This document shows positions 15,760 to 24,027 of a stretch of 64,000 nucleotides of DNA, piece after piece. The stretch covers positions 186,001-250,000 of the forward strand of contig NZ_LJAL01000001.1 of the NCBI RefSeq assembly GCF_001419985.1. Direction: 5' to 3'. The notes below the pieces were generated by a model that ran no database searches, was not told the DNA's origin, and saw only the letters and a program-made list of their open reading frames with translations. A program made the translations under genes and the position numbers. The number at the start of each line of letters is the position of its first letter. Position 1 is the first letter of the stretch. This DNA is from Loktanella sp. 5RATIMAR09 (GTDB taxonomy: Bacteria > Pseudomonadota > Alphaproteobacteria > Rhodobacterales > Rhodobacteraceae).

Positions 15760-16959
15760 TTACCTCCGGTATTCGGGAACGCGGTTGTCCAAAACAAAAC
15801 CTGCAGGGTCTTGGTTGATACGGCGTATCAGGTCGTTCAAAGCGCGGACGGCGGCGCGCGCTTCACCACCCAAAGCGCCAAAGTCGCGCATGCCGGGGCT
15901 GATCGCGGCAATCGCGCCACGCGCCTCGGCAACGCCGGCGCGCAGATCAGCCATGATTGCGGGCACATCATCTGTCACAGTGGCGACAGTGCTGGCCAAA
16001 TCGGTCAACGCGGCACGGGTGTCTGCCAAGGCAGGGCCCAAGTCATCCACCATCAAACCGTCTGCGCGCATAAAAGCCTGATCGGCACTGGCAAGCGCGG
16101 TATCCGCATTGCCCAATGTGGTGCGCAGATCATCAGCCAAGGGCGCAAAATCGTCAGTGACCAGCGTATTGATCGCTGCAATCGCGGCGTTGGCCTGTTC
16201 AATGGCAGGCCCGAGATTTTCAATGGCGGTGTTCGCATTACCAAAGGTTTCAGTGATCGCGACGAAAGACCCGTCAGCGGCGTCCAGCGTCGCCCTTGCG
16301 CTATCTCCTACGCCGTCGAATTCAGCGACAAAACCGGTGACCTGTGCGGTCGCCGCGCGCAGTGTTTCGGAAATATCAGAGAAATCCGCCAGCGCCTGTT
16401 CCAATCCGTCGGTCGCATTATCGACGTTTTCCAGAATACTGCGCACACGGTCCTGATTATCAGGCCCTGTCAGCTGCTCAAGCTGCGAGACAATCCTGGC
16501 CGCATCCGCGATCAGATCGGGTGCGCTGCTGACAAGTGACTGAAAGGTGGATTGCCGCGACGGGATAATCGGAATCTCTTCTCCATCCGGCGGGATGACC
16601 GGCGCGCCGGGCGCACCGCCTGACAGCGCAATATAGGCCACGCCTGTCACACCCTGCGATTCCAGCCGCGCAATTGTATCGACGGCCACGGGGGTGGTGG
16701 CATCAATTTCGACCGCGACATAGGCCTTGCTGGGGTCGTCTTCCCAGATGCGAATGCCCGTCACCCTGCCGACAGAGACCCCGTTGAACAGCACCTCTGC
16801 GGATTGATCCAAACCCGACACATTATCAAAAAGCACGCCATATTGCGCGTACTGCCGGTCGATCTGGACGCTGGCCAACCATAGGAAGAACCCCAGACCG
16901 CCCAGAATCCCCAGCAAGGTAAACAGGCCGATAATGATAAAATTCGCACGGGTTTCCAT
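15760..16959 (-). CDS. MCE/MlaD-family lipid-transport substrate-binding protein
   Basis: 399 residues. One N-terminal transmembrane helix (FIIIGLFTLLGILGGLGFFLWL), then one MCE domain (about 40-115: YGVLFDNVSGLDQSAEVLFNGVSVGRVTGIRI...), then a long Ala/Asp-rich helical tail likely forming a coiled or tunnel-like periplasmic structure. The start ATG overlaps the ATPase stop (TGATG). This is the membrane-anchored lipid-binding part of an ABC system moving phospholipids between membranes. Confidence 0.88.
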   Translation of the reverse strand: METRANFIIIGLFTLLGILGGLGFFLWLASVQIDRQYAQYGVLFDNVSGLDQSAEVLFNGVSVGRVTGIRIWEDDPSKAYVAVEIDATTPVAVDTIARLESQGVTGVAYIALSGGAPGAPVIPPDGEEIPIIPSRQSTFQSLVSSAPDLIADAARIVSQLEQLTGPDNQDRVRSILENVDNATDGLEQALADFSDISETLRAATAQVTGFVAEFDGVGDSARATLDAADGSFVAITETFGNANTAIENLGPAIEQANAAIAAINTLVTDDFAPLADDLRTTLGNADTALASADQAFMRADGLMVDDLGPALADTRAALTDLASTVATVTDDVPAIMADLRAGVAEARGAIAAISPGMRDFGALGGEARAAVRALNDLIRRINQDPAGFVLDNRVPEYRR

Positions 16960-17735
16960 CAGATGGTTTCCTTTTGTGCCAAAGCAGCGCGGGCGCGCGG
17001 GCCTTTGAAGTAGGCCTGTACCCACGGGTGATCAACGTCCTGCATTTCCGCCATGGTCCCCGTGGCCAGCACGCGGCCTTCGGCCAGAACAGCAATACGG
17101 TCACAGATTGCATGCAGGCTATCAAGATCATGCGTGACCAGAAATACCGTCAAACCCAAGGCGCGGCGCAATTGCGCAATCAGCGTATCAAAGGCTGCTG
17201 CACCAATCGGGTCAAGTCCGGCCGTCGGTTCATCGAGAAAGACAATCTCGGGATCAAGAGCGATGGCGCGTGCAAAGCCCGCCCGCTTGCGCATCCCGCC
17301 GGAAAGCTCTGAGGGCAATTTTTGCAGCGCGTCATCAGGCAGGCCCACCATACGCACCTTGATTGCGGCCAGCGCCGCGCGGGTTTCGGGCGAAAGCGCG
17401 AGCTGTTCACGCATCGGCGCTTCGACGTTTTGTTGCACATTCAGCGATGAAAACAGCGCGCCGTCCTGAAACATCACACCCCAGCGGCGGCGCAGGCGGC
17501 GATAGTCCTCGGCGCTGGTATCGCGGACGTTTTCGCCAAAGACGGTAATCTGGCCGTCAGCAGGCTTCAGCAGCCCCACGACGGCACGCAGCAGCACCGA
17601 TTTGCCCGTGCCCGATCCACCGACGATCCCGATGATCTCGCCCTGACGCACATCAAGATCGAGGCCATCATGGACCGTATGCTTGCCGAAACGGGTGACA
17701 AGACCGCGAACGCTGATGATAGGGGCTTCGTCCAT
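16959..17735 (-). CDS. MlaF-type ABC transporter ATPase
   Basis: 258 residues. Walker A GGSGTGKS, Q-loop MFQDGALFSSL, signature ELSGGMRKRAGFARA, Walker B EIVFLDEPTAGLDP and switch His in LVTHDLDSL are all intact. The LSGGM variant and MFQDGALF are typical of MlaF/Ttg2A lipid transporters. It couples ATP hydrolysis to the MlaE-like permease encoded immediately upstream; the two genes share one base at the stop/start junction. Confidence 0.9.
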   Translation of the reverse strand: MDEAPIISVRGLVTRFGKHTVHDGLDLDVRQGEIIGIVGGSGTGKSVLLRAVVGLLKPADGQITVFGENVRDTSAEDYRRLRRRWGVMFQDGALFSSLNVQQNVEAPMREQLALSPETRAALAAIKVRMVGLPDDALQKLPSELSGGMRKRAGFARAIALDPEIVFLDEPTAGLDPIGAAAFDTLIAQLRRALGLTVFLVTHDLDSLHAICDRIAVLAEGRVLATGTMAEMQDVDHPWVQAYFKGPRARAALAQKETI

Positions 17736-18868
17736 CAGACCCCCAACACGGCAAAAAAGATGGAAAACAGCGCATCAGCGGCGATGACAAGGAAGATCGC
17801 CAATACCACAGAGGTCGAGGTCAGATGCCCCAAGGATTCCGCATTGCCCTTGACCTGCATCCCTTCATAGCAGCCCACAATCGCGATAATCAGCGCAAAG
17901 AACGGCGCTTTGATCAGCCCCACGAACAGATGCTCGACGCCGGTATTGCTGACCAGTCTGGACTGGAACACACCCGGAGACACACCCAGTTCTATCCATG
18001 ACATCAGCGCCCCGCCGATCAAGCCTGCAAAATTGGCGATGATCCCCAGAACCGGCAACATGATGGTCAAGGCGATCACGCGCGGAACCACCAGCACCTC
18101 AACCGGATCAAGCCCGAGGGTGCGCATCGCGTCGATCTCTTCACGCATCTTCATCGACCCAATCGCGGCGGTAAACGCAGAACCGGACCGTCCCGCCACA
18201 ATGATCGCTGTCAGCAGGATACCCAACTCGCGCAGGATCGAGATCGCGATCAGATCAACGACGAACACCTCGGCGCCGAATTGGCGCAATTGTGCAGCCC
18301 CCTGAAAGGCCAGCACCACACCGATCAAGAAGGCCATCAACGACACAATCGGGACAGCGTTCAGCCCCACTTGCTGCATGTGGTGGACAATCGCAGTCCA
18401 TCTGATGCGCGCGGGCCGCACGATCAGCCCTCCAATCGTGGCGATGACCCGCCCCAGAAAGCCGACAATCGCAATTGTATTTTGAAACGCGCTGACAGCA
18501 GACCGCCCGACCTGTTCAAGCCTGTCGGCAATTGTCTTGCTCGGTGCAATGGCGATGTCTGTTTCCGGCATATTCTGGCGCAAGGTCGCGATCAGATCGC
18601 TTTGCAGAGACGTCGCGCCGGTAATCTTCGGCGTCCCGCCTGCCGCCTTCATCCGGCGTTCCAGCGTCACAACAGCCCATGCGCCTACTGTATCAAGCCG
18701 TGTGACACCGCTCAGGTCAATCGTCTCTGCGTGGCCTTGCTGTGCAAGCAGGGCTTCCACTGATCCGATCAGGAAATCCCCCTCCAGCACAAGCACACCA
18801 TCCACAAAATTCATTTGCGGGGCGTTGATCTTATTGGCTGGGTGCGATCCGCGAGTGTCCATATCCAC
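17735..18868 (-). CDS. STAS-MlaE fusion permease of the lipid ABC transporter
   Basis: 377 residues. The N-terminal ~100 residues form a STAS (MlaB-like) domain containing TIDLSGVTRLDTVGAWAVVTL. The rest is the MlaE/YrbE permease with about five membrane segments and the coupling region AGRSGSAFTAAIGSMKMREEIDAMRTLGLDPVEVLVVPR. In E. coli MlaB and MlaE are separate; here they are fused. It is the first gene of a four-gene operon (permease, ATPase, MCE protein, lipoprotein). Two TTGA-N6-TCAA boxes lie upstream, shared with the divergent small lipoprotein gene. Confidence 0.9.
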   Translation of the reverse strand: MDMDTRGSHPANKINAPQMNFVDGVLVLEGDFLIGSVEALLAQQGHAETIDLSGVTRLDTVGAWAVVTLERRMKAAGGTPKITGATSLQSDLIATLRQNMPETDIAIAPSKTIADRLEQVGRSAVSAFQNTIAIVGFLGRVIATIGGLIVRPARIRWTAIVHHMQQVGLNAVPIVSLMAFLIGVVLAFQGAAQLRQFGAEVFVVDLIAISILRELGILLTAIIVAGRSGSAFTAAIGSMKMREEIDAMRTLGLDPVEVLVVPRVIALTIMLPVLGIIANFAGLIGGALMSWIELGVSPGVFQSRLVSNTGVEHLFVGLIKAPFFALIIAIVGCYEGMQVKGNAESLGHLTSTSVVLAIFLVIAADALFSIFFAVLGV

Positions 18869-18896
18869 CTTCTATTTTGGCGCGGTTCGAGGTGCG

Positions 18897-18943
18897 TTGA
18901 TCAAGGTCAAGGATCGCAATCGTCCCTTGTTGATAAACATCAA
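18897..18943. promoter_or_regulatory. Two FNR/FixK-type boxes in a divergent promoter region
   Basis: TTGATCAAGGTCAA at 18897-18910 lies 29 bp before the permease start. The exact-consensus TTGATAAACATCAA at 18930-18943 lies 62 bp before the small lipoprotein start and 62 bp before the permease start. The first is close enough to the permease start to act as a repressing or downstream site. Confidence 0.6.
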
Positions 18944-19004
18944 TCAAACAGCCGCATCCATGGCTAGTGTGCGCCTTGCAAACACACAAGGAAAGAGGCC
19001 CTTT

Positions 19005-19151
19005 ATGAAACTTATGCCATTGCTGATGATCTTTTTTCTGGCCAGTTGCGCACAGGAAGGAACTTATCCCCTGTCAGGTGACGAATGCGGGCCAGATGAC
19101 CCTGTTCTGACCCTTGATGCCGCAGATTGCATGGCGCCTATCGCAGGCTAA
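19005..19151 (+). CDS. Small lipoprotein, 48 residues
   Basis: The ATG at 19005 is preceded by AAGGAAAGAGG seven bases upstream. The peptide opens with a short signal (MKLMPLLMIFFLASC) whose lipobox FLASC places the lipidated Cys at residue 15. The mature ~34 residues are acidic and hold two further Cys (GDECGPDDP and AADCMAP) that could form a disulfide in the periplasm. No family recognised. The exact FNR box 62 bp upstream makes it a likely member of the oxygen-responsive set. The longer open frame upstream has no convincing start. Confidence 0.6.
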   Translation: MKLMPLLMIFFLASCAQEGTYPLSGDECGPDDPVLTLDAADCMAPIAG

Positions 19152-19247
19152 CGCCCGTCACGGTCGATCGCATTCGGCGCACTGTTTGTGAGAGGACAGG
19201 ACGCTGATTGCGATCAAGCGGGCGCGGCAAGGCAAGGCCACCTGACC

Positions 19248-20387
19248 CTAGAGCGATGTCCGCTGGACCGCGTTCTCGGCACGATGCAAATGCCCGATCA
19301 GATTGGCCAAGGTGACAACACCCATCAGTTTGTGATCCTCAACCACCATAAACTTGCGCACTCCGGTCTGGGAAACCAGCTCTAACAAGGCACGGACCGC
19401 CATATCGGGCGGGACCGTCACCGCAACATCAAGGCCGGCGAACACATCACCAACGCGCGTATTGGTCCAATGATCGCGGTCGATGGCAGAGAGAACGTCT
19501 TTGTCGATCTGCCCGATCAGCACACCGTCAGCCACAACCGGAACAAAGCTGACACGGTATTTCAACATCACCTGATTGACGAATTCCGACAGTGTCAGAT
19601 CAGGCGAGACAACGACGGGCTCTCTGATCATGACGGTCGAGACTGTCTTGCCTTCAAACGTGCTTTGCATCAGCTGGTTCTGATATGCGGACCGCGCCGC
19701 AGCCAGCACAAAAAAACCGATCAGAACATACCAAAGCCCCGAGGGTGCCGCACCCAGAAAGACGGTGTAGGCCCCCAAAGCAATCAGACCATAGGCCAGA
19801 ACCCTGCCCGATGCCGCAGCGGTCCGTGTCGCGCTGAGCAGATCGCCGCGCCGCGCCCAAAGATAGGCCCGCAAGACGCGGCCACCATCCATCGGAAATG
19901 CGGGTAGCATGTTGAACACCGCGAGCACGATGTTGACTGTGCCAAGATATGTCAGAACGCTTGGCAAGGCAGGAGAGATCACCACCCCCTGCGATACCCC
20001 CGCCAACATCCAGAAAAGCATACCCAGAACAATGCTCATCGCGGGGCCTGCAATCGCGACGCGAAACTCGACCTGCGCAGAGGGTACCTCGGTTTCAAGT
20101 TCGGCCACGCCGCCAAACAGGAACAGGGTGATCCCCCTGATTTGCACACCATAGCTACGGGCTACGACCGAATGCGCCAACTCGTGCAGCAACAGCGAAG
20201 CAAAGAACCCAAGCATCGCGAAGATGGCCAGGAACACATAGCTCGTGTCAGCCAGACCCGGCAGTGTGAGGGGAAAGTACTGGGTCGCGAGCGTCCATGT
20301 GATCAGAGCGGCAATCAAGAACCAGCTTGGGTCCAGCTTTATTTCAAAGCCGCCCACATTGAATAGCCTGATCGCGGATGTGAACAT
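19248..20387 (-). CDS. Site-2 protease (M50) with two CBS domains
   Basis: 379 residues. Membrane segments surround the zinc motif HELAH (residues ~68-72 in SLLLHELAHSVVARSYG) and the third ligand in NMLPAFPMDGGRVLRA. The C-terminal ~140 residues are a CBS pair (TVSTVMIREPVVVSPDLTL ... VGDVFAGLDVAVTVPPDM ... GVVTLANLIGHL). Such SpoIVFB-like enzymes cleave membrane-bound substrates and may sense adenine nucleotides through CBS. The substrate is unknown. The FNR-type box at 20439-20452 is 52 bp upstream of the start. Confidence 0.92.
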   Translation of the reverse strand: MFTSAIRLFNVGGFEIKLDPSWFLIAALITWTLATQYFPLTLPGLADTSYVFLAIFAMLGFFASLLLHELAHSVVARSYGVQIRGITLFLFGGVAELETEVPSAQVEFRVAIAGPAMSIVLGMLFWMLAGVSQGVVISPALPSVLTYLGTVNIVLAVFNMLPAFPMDGGRVLRAYLWARRGDLLSATRTAAASGRVLAYGLIALGAYTVFLGAAPSGLWYVLIGFFVLAAARSAYQNQLMQSTFEGKTVSTVMIREPVVVSPDLTLSEFVNQVMLKYRVSFVPVVADGVLIGQIDKDVLSAIDRDHWTNTRVGDVFAGLDVAVTVPPDMAVRALLELVSQTGVRKFMVVEDHKLMGVVTLANLIGHLHRAENAVQRTSL

Positions 20388-20438
20388 TCTGGAACCTCAC
20401 CTTCATCACAACCGTATCGCGCCCTTGGCGGGGCGCGA

Positions 20439-20452
20439 TTGAGCAATGTCAA
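20439..20452 (-). promoter_or_regulatory. FNR/FixK-type box (TTGAGCAATGTCAA)
   Basis: A TTGA-N6-TCAA dyad 52 bp upstream of the CBS site-2 protease start, and about 50 bp downstream of the SDR stop. Confidence 0.6.
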
Positions 20453-20501
20453 ATGATCTGTTTTGGGGGGCAGTTCCGGCGTACCAACACGACACGCTGA
20501 A

Positions 20502-21272
20502 CTATTGCGCCACATACCCGCCATCAATCGGGATCGCGGTCCCCGTGATAAACCCTGCACGCGGCGAAGACAGCCATACGATCAGATCCGCAATTTCCTG
20601 AGTGGTTCCGATACGGCCCATCGGATGCAGGGGCGCCATCATATCTGTTGAGGACTGCGCGCCTGATGTGACCTGTTCTGCCAGAGAATCCAGCATTCTG
20701 GTATCGACGCCACCGGGGCAGACCGCGTTCACGCGAATGCCGGATGTCGCATATTCAAGTGCCGCGTTCTTGGTCAGGCCAATCACACCGTGCTTGGAGG
20801 CGACATAGGGCGACAGCCCTGAAAAGCCGATCAATCCTGCAATTGACGATAAGTTCACAATCGTACCGCCCCCTGTTTCAAGCATCGCAGCGATCTCGGC
20901 CTGTAGGCACAGGAATGTGCCTTTCAGGTTTACGCCGATAATCGTATCAAAGTTTTCTTCGGAATGTGCGGCAAACGGCGCAATCTTGCCCTCGATCCCC
21001 GCATTGTTCACCGCGCAATCAAGTCTGCCGTAGGCTGCAACCGTCTTGGCGATCAGATCGGAAACATCCCCCTTTTTCGCAACGTCAGCCGCCACAAAAA
21101 GCGCTGTCCCGCCTGCTTTTTCGATCATTCTGACGGTCTCTGCCCCGCCCTCCTGATTGACATCAGACACAACAACCTTTGCACCCTCTGCGGCGAATGT
21201 CTTAGCTGTCGCGCGCCCGATTCCGGCCGCGCCACCCGTCACCAAAGCGACTTTATCTTTTACCAGTCCCAT
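20502..21272 (-). CDS. SDR-family NAD(P)-dependent oxidoreductase
   Basis: 256 residues from the ATG at 21272 (AAGGAGAACGG just upstream). Classical SDR motifs: TGGAAGIGRA near the start, NNAG at about 87-90, a catalytic Ser in NLSSIAG, YVASK with the Tyr/Lys pair, and the PGG...T segment after it. The terminal GTAIPIDGGY is typical of 3-ketoacyl-ACP or sugar/alcohol dehydrogenase-like SDRs; the substrate cannot be read. It follows the DUF2892 gene by 55 bp on the same strand, so both may be expressed from the FNR-box region at 21620. Confidence 0.85.
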   Translation of the reverse strand: MGLVKDKVALVTGGAAGIGRATAKTFAAEGAKVVVSDVNQEGGAETVRMIEKAGGTALFVAADVAKKGDVSDLIAKTVAAYGRLDCAVNNAGIEGKIAPFAAHSEENFDTIIGVNLKGTFLCLQAEIAAMLETGGGTIVNLSSIAGLIGFSGLSPYVASKHGVIGLTKNAALEYATSGIRVNAVCPGGVDTRMLDSLAEQVTSGAQSSTDMMAPLHPMGRIGTTQEIADLIVWLSSPRAGFITGTAIPIDGGYVAQ

Positions 21273-21327
21273 AATCCGTTCTCCTTGAAATTGATGTCCT
21301 GCCTGAAAGCCCTGCCGCAAAGCCGCC

Positions 21328-21537
21328 TCAGGATTTGGTCGTAAAGCCTATCAACTTGTAGAGCGGGCAGATGCCGAACACGGCCGTCGCGCCCAAAATG
21401 GTACCGATTGCGATCATCAGATACGTGACGGTCGCACTCGCGCCCAGACCCATGAAATTGATCAGGGGCGCCGCAATCAGGGCCGCACCGATCACAAGAC
21501 GCAACAGCCGGTCGATCCTACCTACATTCGAAAACAT
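21328..21537 (-). CDS. DUF2892 (YgaP-type) inner-membrane protein
   Basis: 69 residues from the ATG at 21537 (AAGGAATG upstream). [21 protein letters not shown] at the N-terminus, two membrane helices, and [16 protein letters not shown] at the C-terminus are diagnostic of DUF2892. The CP dipeptide is the conserved cysteine of this family, often found with rhodanese or sulfide-handling proteins. The nearby persulfide-dioxygenase-like gene is compatible with that. An exact FNR box lies 83 bp upstream. Confidence 0.85.
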   Translation of the reverse strand: MFSNVGRIDRLLRLVIGAALIAAPLINFMGLGASATVTYLMIAIGTILGATAVFGICPLYKLIGFTTKS

Positions 21538-21619
21538 ATGACATTCCTTTGCGCATGCGGCGCGCCGGAGCAGCCCGCCAGCTTCTGCGCACATCCTATG
21601 CCGGAACCGACCGTACCAA

Positions 21620-21633
21620 TTGATTTTGATCAA
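21620..21633. promoter_or_regulatory. Exact FNR/FixK box (TTGATTTTGATCAA)
   Basis: The same perfect 14-mer as at 14625. It lies 52 bp before the degraded ABC ATPase start and 83 bp before the divergent DUF2892 gene, so it may still drive the latter although the former is decayed. Confidence 0.7.
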
Positions 21634-21684
21634 TGTTTGTCAGGGCAGGTCTTGGCAGTATCGCCCAAGTCAGGATCAAACCCC

Positions 21685-23008
21685 ATGGACCAAGCAGCGC
21701 CAGAAATCGTCTTTCGGACCCAAGGTGTCACGAAGGTCTATCAGACCGGCGACGTGAAGGTATTTGCCCTCGCGGGTGTTGATCTTGAACTCTACACTGG
21801 TGAAATGACCGTCCTTCTGGGGCCGTCGGGCAGTGGTAAATCAACCTTGCTCAACATCCTTGGCGGTCTGGATCACGCGACAGCAGGGCGTGTCTGGTTT
21901 CGCGATACCGAGCTTACCGATATGCCCGACCGCGCGCTGACCCGTTATCGCCGGGATCATGTGGGCTTTGTGTTCCAGTTCTACAATCTGGTGCCCAGTC
22001 TGACCGCGCGCGAAAACGTACAGCTAGTCACCGATGTCTCGCCTGACCCGATGTCTGCGGAAGAAGCGCTGGCGCTTGTCGGTCTGACCAAACGGATGGA
22101 CCATTTCCCATCCGAAATGTTTGGCGGCGGACAACGCGCGCCCGAAAGACTGGTGGCCGAACTTGCCGCGATAGACGGGGTCTGGGCGGTTGAGACGCGG
22201 ACCGTTGGTAGCGCCGTTCTGGATGTTCCCGGCAGTCTGGTCAGCATGGTCATAAGGCGGATTATCGCGCTTGAACGCAGCCAGATCGGCCTGCTCAAAG
22301 CGGTGGGCTATTCCGATCCGGAGTTTGTTTACACTATCTGGTGCTTGCCGTGCTAATTGCGGTGGTCGGTATTGGTATCGGATGGCTTGTGGGCGGGTGG
22401 CTGGCGCGCCAGATGGCGTTGCTCTACGCCAAATATTTCAACTTCCCGTTCCCGATTTTCAGCACATCGCTTTGGGTCTATGCGGCCTCTGGCATGGCGG
22501 CGATGCTGCCCAGCTTGAGATCGTCGCCGATCTGTTATCCTCGGACGCCGTGCGCCTGCAAACCGGCGCAATTGCGACCGTCGAACGCTGGGGCGGTGAT
22601 ACTGCTCTTACGGCAACGCTGACCCGCATTTCACCGGCAGCAGAGACCAGGATTTCCGCGCTGGGTATAGACGAGCAACGTCTTGATGTCATTTTCGACA
22701 TCACGACGCCCGCTGTCGAACGGGCGGGGTTGGGTGACGGTTTCGCTGTATTCCTGCGCATCACCGAATGGCAGACAGAAGACGCCGTTCAGTTCCCTCT
22801 CAGCGCGCTTTTCAAGCGGCGCGGTGACTGGACCGTATTCCGCGCCGAAGACGGAACTGTGACGGAGCAAATAATCTCCATCGGGCGGCAAAATGCACAA
22901 TTTGCAGAGGTTCTCGAAGGGCTGGATGCCGGGATGCAAGTCGTCACGCACCCGAATGATCAGTTGATGACAGGGGCAGAAATCGTCCAGCGGAGCAGTC
23001 TGGAATAG
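21685..23008 (+). pseudogene. Collapsed ABC efflux operon: ATPase, permease and membrane-fusion fragments
   Basis: The start (ATG 21685) encodes a MacB/LolD-like ATPase with Walker [10 protein letters not shown] and the Q-loop region. At the signature ([11 protein letters not shown], where LSGGQ is expected) it jumps into a periplasmic permease stretch ([25 protein letters not shown]) and an FtsX segment ([15 protein letters not shown]). That frame stops at 22356. The FtsX helices continue in another frame ([20 protein letters not shown]). The frame changes again around 22500 into the C-terminal part of an HlyD/RND-type membrane-fusion protein (IVADLLSSDAVRLQTGAIATVERWGG...) ending at 23008. 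Walker B, most of the permease and the fusion-protein N-terminus are missing. At least two internal deletions and one frameshift are needed; no functional transporter can result. Confidence 0.8.
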
Positions 23009-23056
23009 CAGGTGCGGCGCGATCACGCGCCATGCACCTTAAACAGCGTTCATGGC

Positions 23057-23704
23057 CTAGTGGGACAACAGCACTGCCATGTCTTGCTGCGCAATCATGG
23101 TTTCCGTGGTCCCCCCGAAGAAACGTTCGTTCCAACGACTGCGCCCATAAGCGCCCATCACAACAAGATCGGCGGTCGTTTCTTGCGCGCGGTTCAGGAT
23201 CGCCTCTGCCACAGTTTTGCTGCCGGTGACGTATTCCTGCACGGTGACAGTACACCCATGATGGCTCAACCACGTGGCGAGATCGGCACCGGGGTTTTCC
23301 CCGTCACCCCAGCGGGACGGGTCGGCATCAAAGGTTGCAATCGTCACCTCTTTGGCGGCTTTCAAAAGCGGCAGCGCCGCGCGCACCGCCCGTGCTGCCG
23401 GAAGGCTGTTGTTCCACGCGAGCAGCACATTTTGAGGTGCCAGCGCTTTGCTGCCTTTTTCAGCATTCAATATCAGCGGACCGGGCGCCTTGAAAAGCAA
23501 ACCATAGACAATGTCATTGAAGGCCGTTTCATCATCGCGCAAGGAATTCAGCACGATGCTGACATCGGCAAACAGGGACCTGACGGCAACAATATCATGC
23601 AATGCCGTGGGTTCGGCGCAAAGCGTTGCCACCTCGCCTGTCAGGCTTTTGCGTGTCAGATAGGTGCGCATTTCTTCCTGGCGCGCGGCCAGCCTTTTGT
23701 TCAT
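23057..23704 (-). CDS. Universal stress protein, C-terminal part of a split tandem USP
   Basis: 215 residues. It contains the end of a first UspA domain and a complete second one, closing with VVMGAYGRSRWNERFFGGTTETMIAQQDMAVLLSH (G-x2-G-x9-G(S/T)-like loop). Its start overlaps the stop of the preceding 68-residue frame by four bases (ATGA). Read together the two frames give about 283 residues, the size of the tandem USP at 7981-8820. This is therefore either a frameshifted gene, a sequencing error, or two coupled genes. The box at 23961-23974 would control it. Confidence 0.75.
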   Translation of the reverse strand: MNKRLAARQEEMRTYLTRKSLTGEVATLCAEPTALHDIVAVRSLFADVSIVLNSLRDDETAFNDIVYGLLFKAPGPLILNAEKGSKALAPQNVLLAWNNSLPAARAVRAALPLLKAAKEVTIATFDADPSRWGDGENPGADLATWLSHHGCTVTVQEYVTGSKTVAEAILNRAQETTADLVVMGAYGRSRWNERFFGGTTETMIAQQDMAVLLSH

Positions 23705-23907
23705 TTCATCACGCTCACCAAGCCATCCTTCGGGAATGACGGGTATGCCGTAAGGGGGGCGGCAATCGCATAGCTCATAATCGGCACGGCACCGACATGC
23801 AGCACGCTTAACCGCCCGCCATTTGCTTCGGCGGAATCTACGATCGATGCAAGATCAGCGGGTATGCCTTCCGGGCCTTGCAATGCAAAAAATGTGGCGT
23901 TTCTCAT
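23701..23907 (-). CDS. Universal stress protein, N-terminal fragment
   Basis: 68 residues resembling only the first part of a UspA domain: MRNATFFALQGPEGIPADLASIVDSAEANGGRLSVLHVGAVPIMSYAIAAPL, i.e. strand, helix and second strand. It stops where the next frame (23704) begins. Alone it is too short to fold as a UspA domain. A single-base shift near 23701-23704 would restore a tandem USP. Promoter context is shared with cbpA. Confidence 0.55.
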   Translation of the reverse strand: MRNATFFALQGPEGIPADLASIVDSAEANGGRLSVLHVGAVPIMSYAIAAPLTAYPSFPKDGLVSVMK

Positions 23908-23960
23908 AGCGGACCTCTTGTTAAAGTTGTCTCATCCTAGGCCAAACCGGCAAGGCGGGA

Positions 23961-23974
23961 TTGAGATTAGTCAA
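23961..23974. promoter_or_regulatory. FNR/FixK-type box inside a longer palindrome
   Basis: TTGAGATTAGTCAA, extended on both sides to GGGATTGA-N6-TCAATCCC (23957-23978). It sits 54 bp before both divergent starts (split USP at 23907 and cbpA at 24028), an exactly symmetrical arrangement. Confidence 0.65.
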
Positions 23975-24027
23975 TCCCGAAGAGCCCGTCACATGCATAA
24001 CAAGATCAAAGCAGATGAGACGGTGAA

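Noticed and set aside
21685..22356. A working LolD/MacB-type ABC ATPase
   Set aside because: It lacks a proper signature, Walker B and switch His, and runs into permease sequence.
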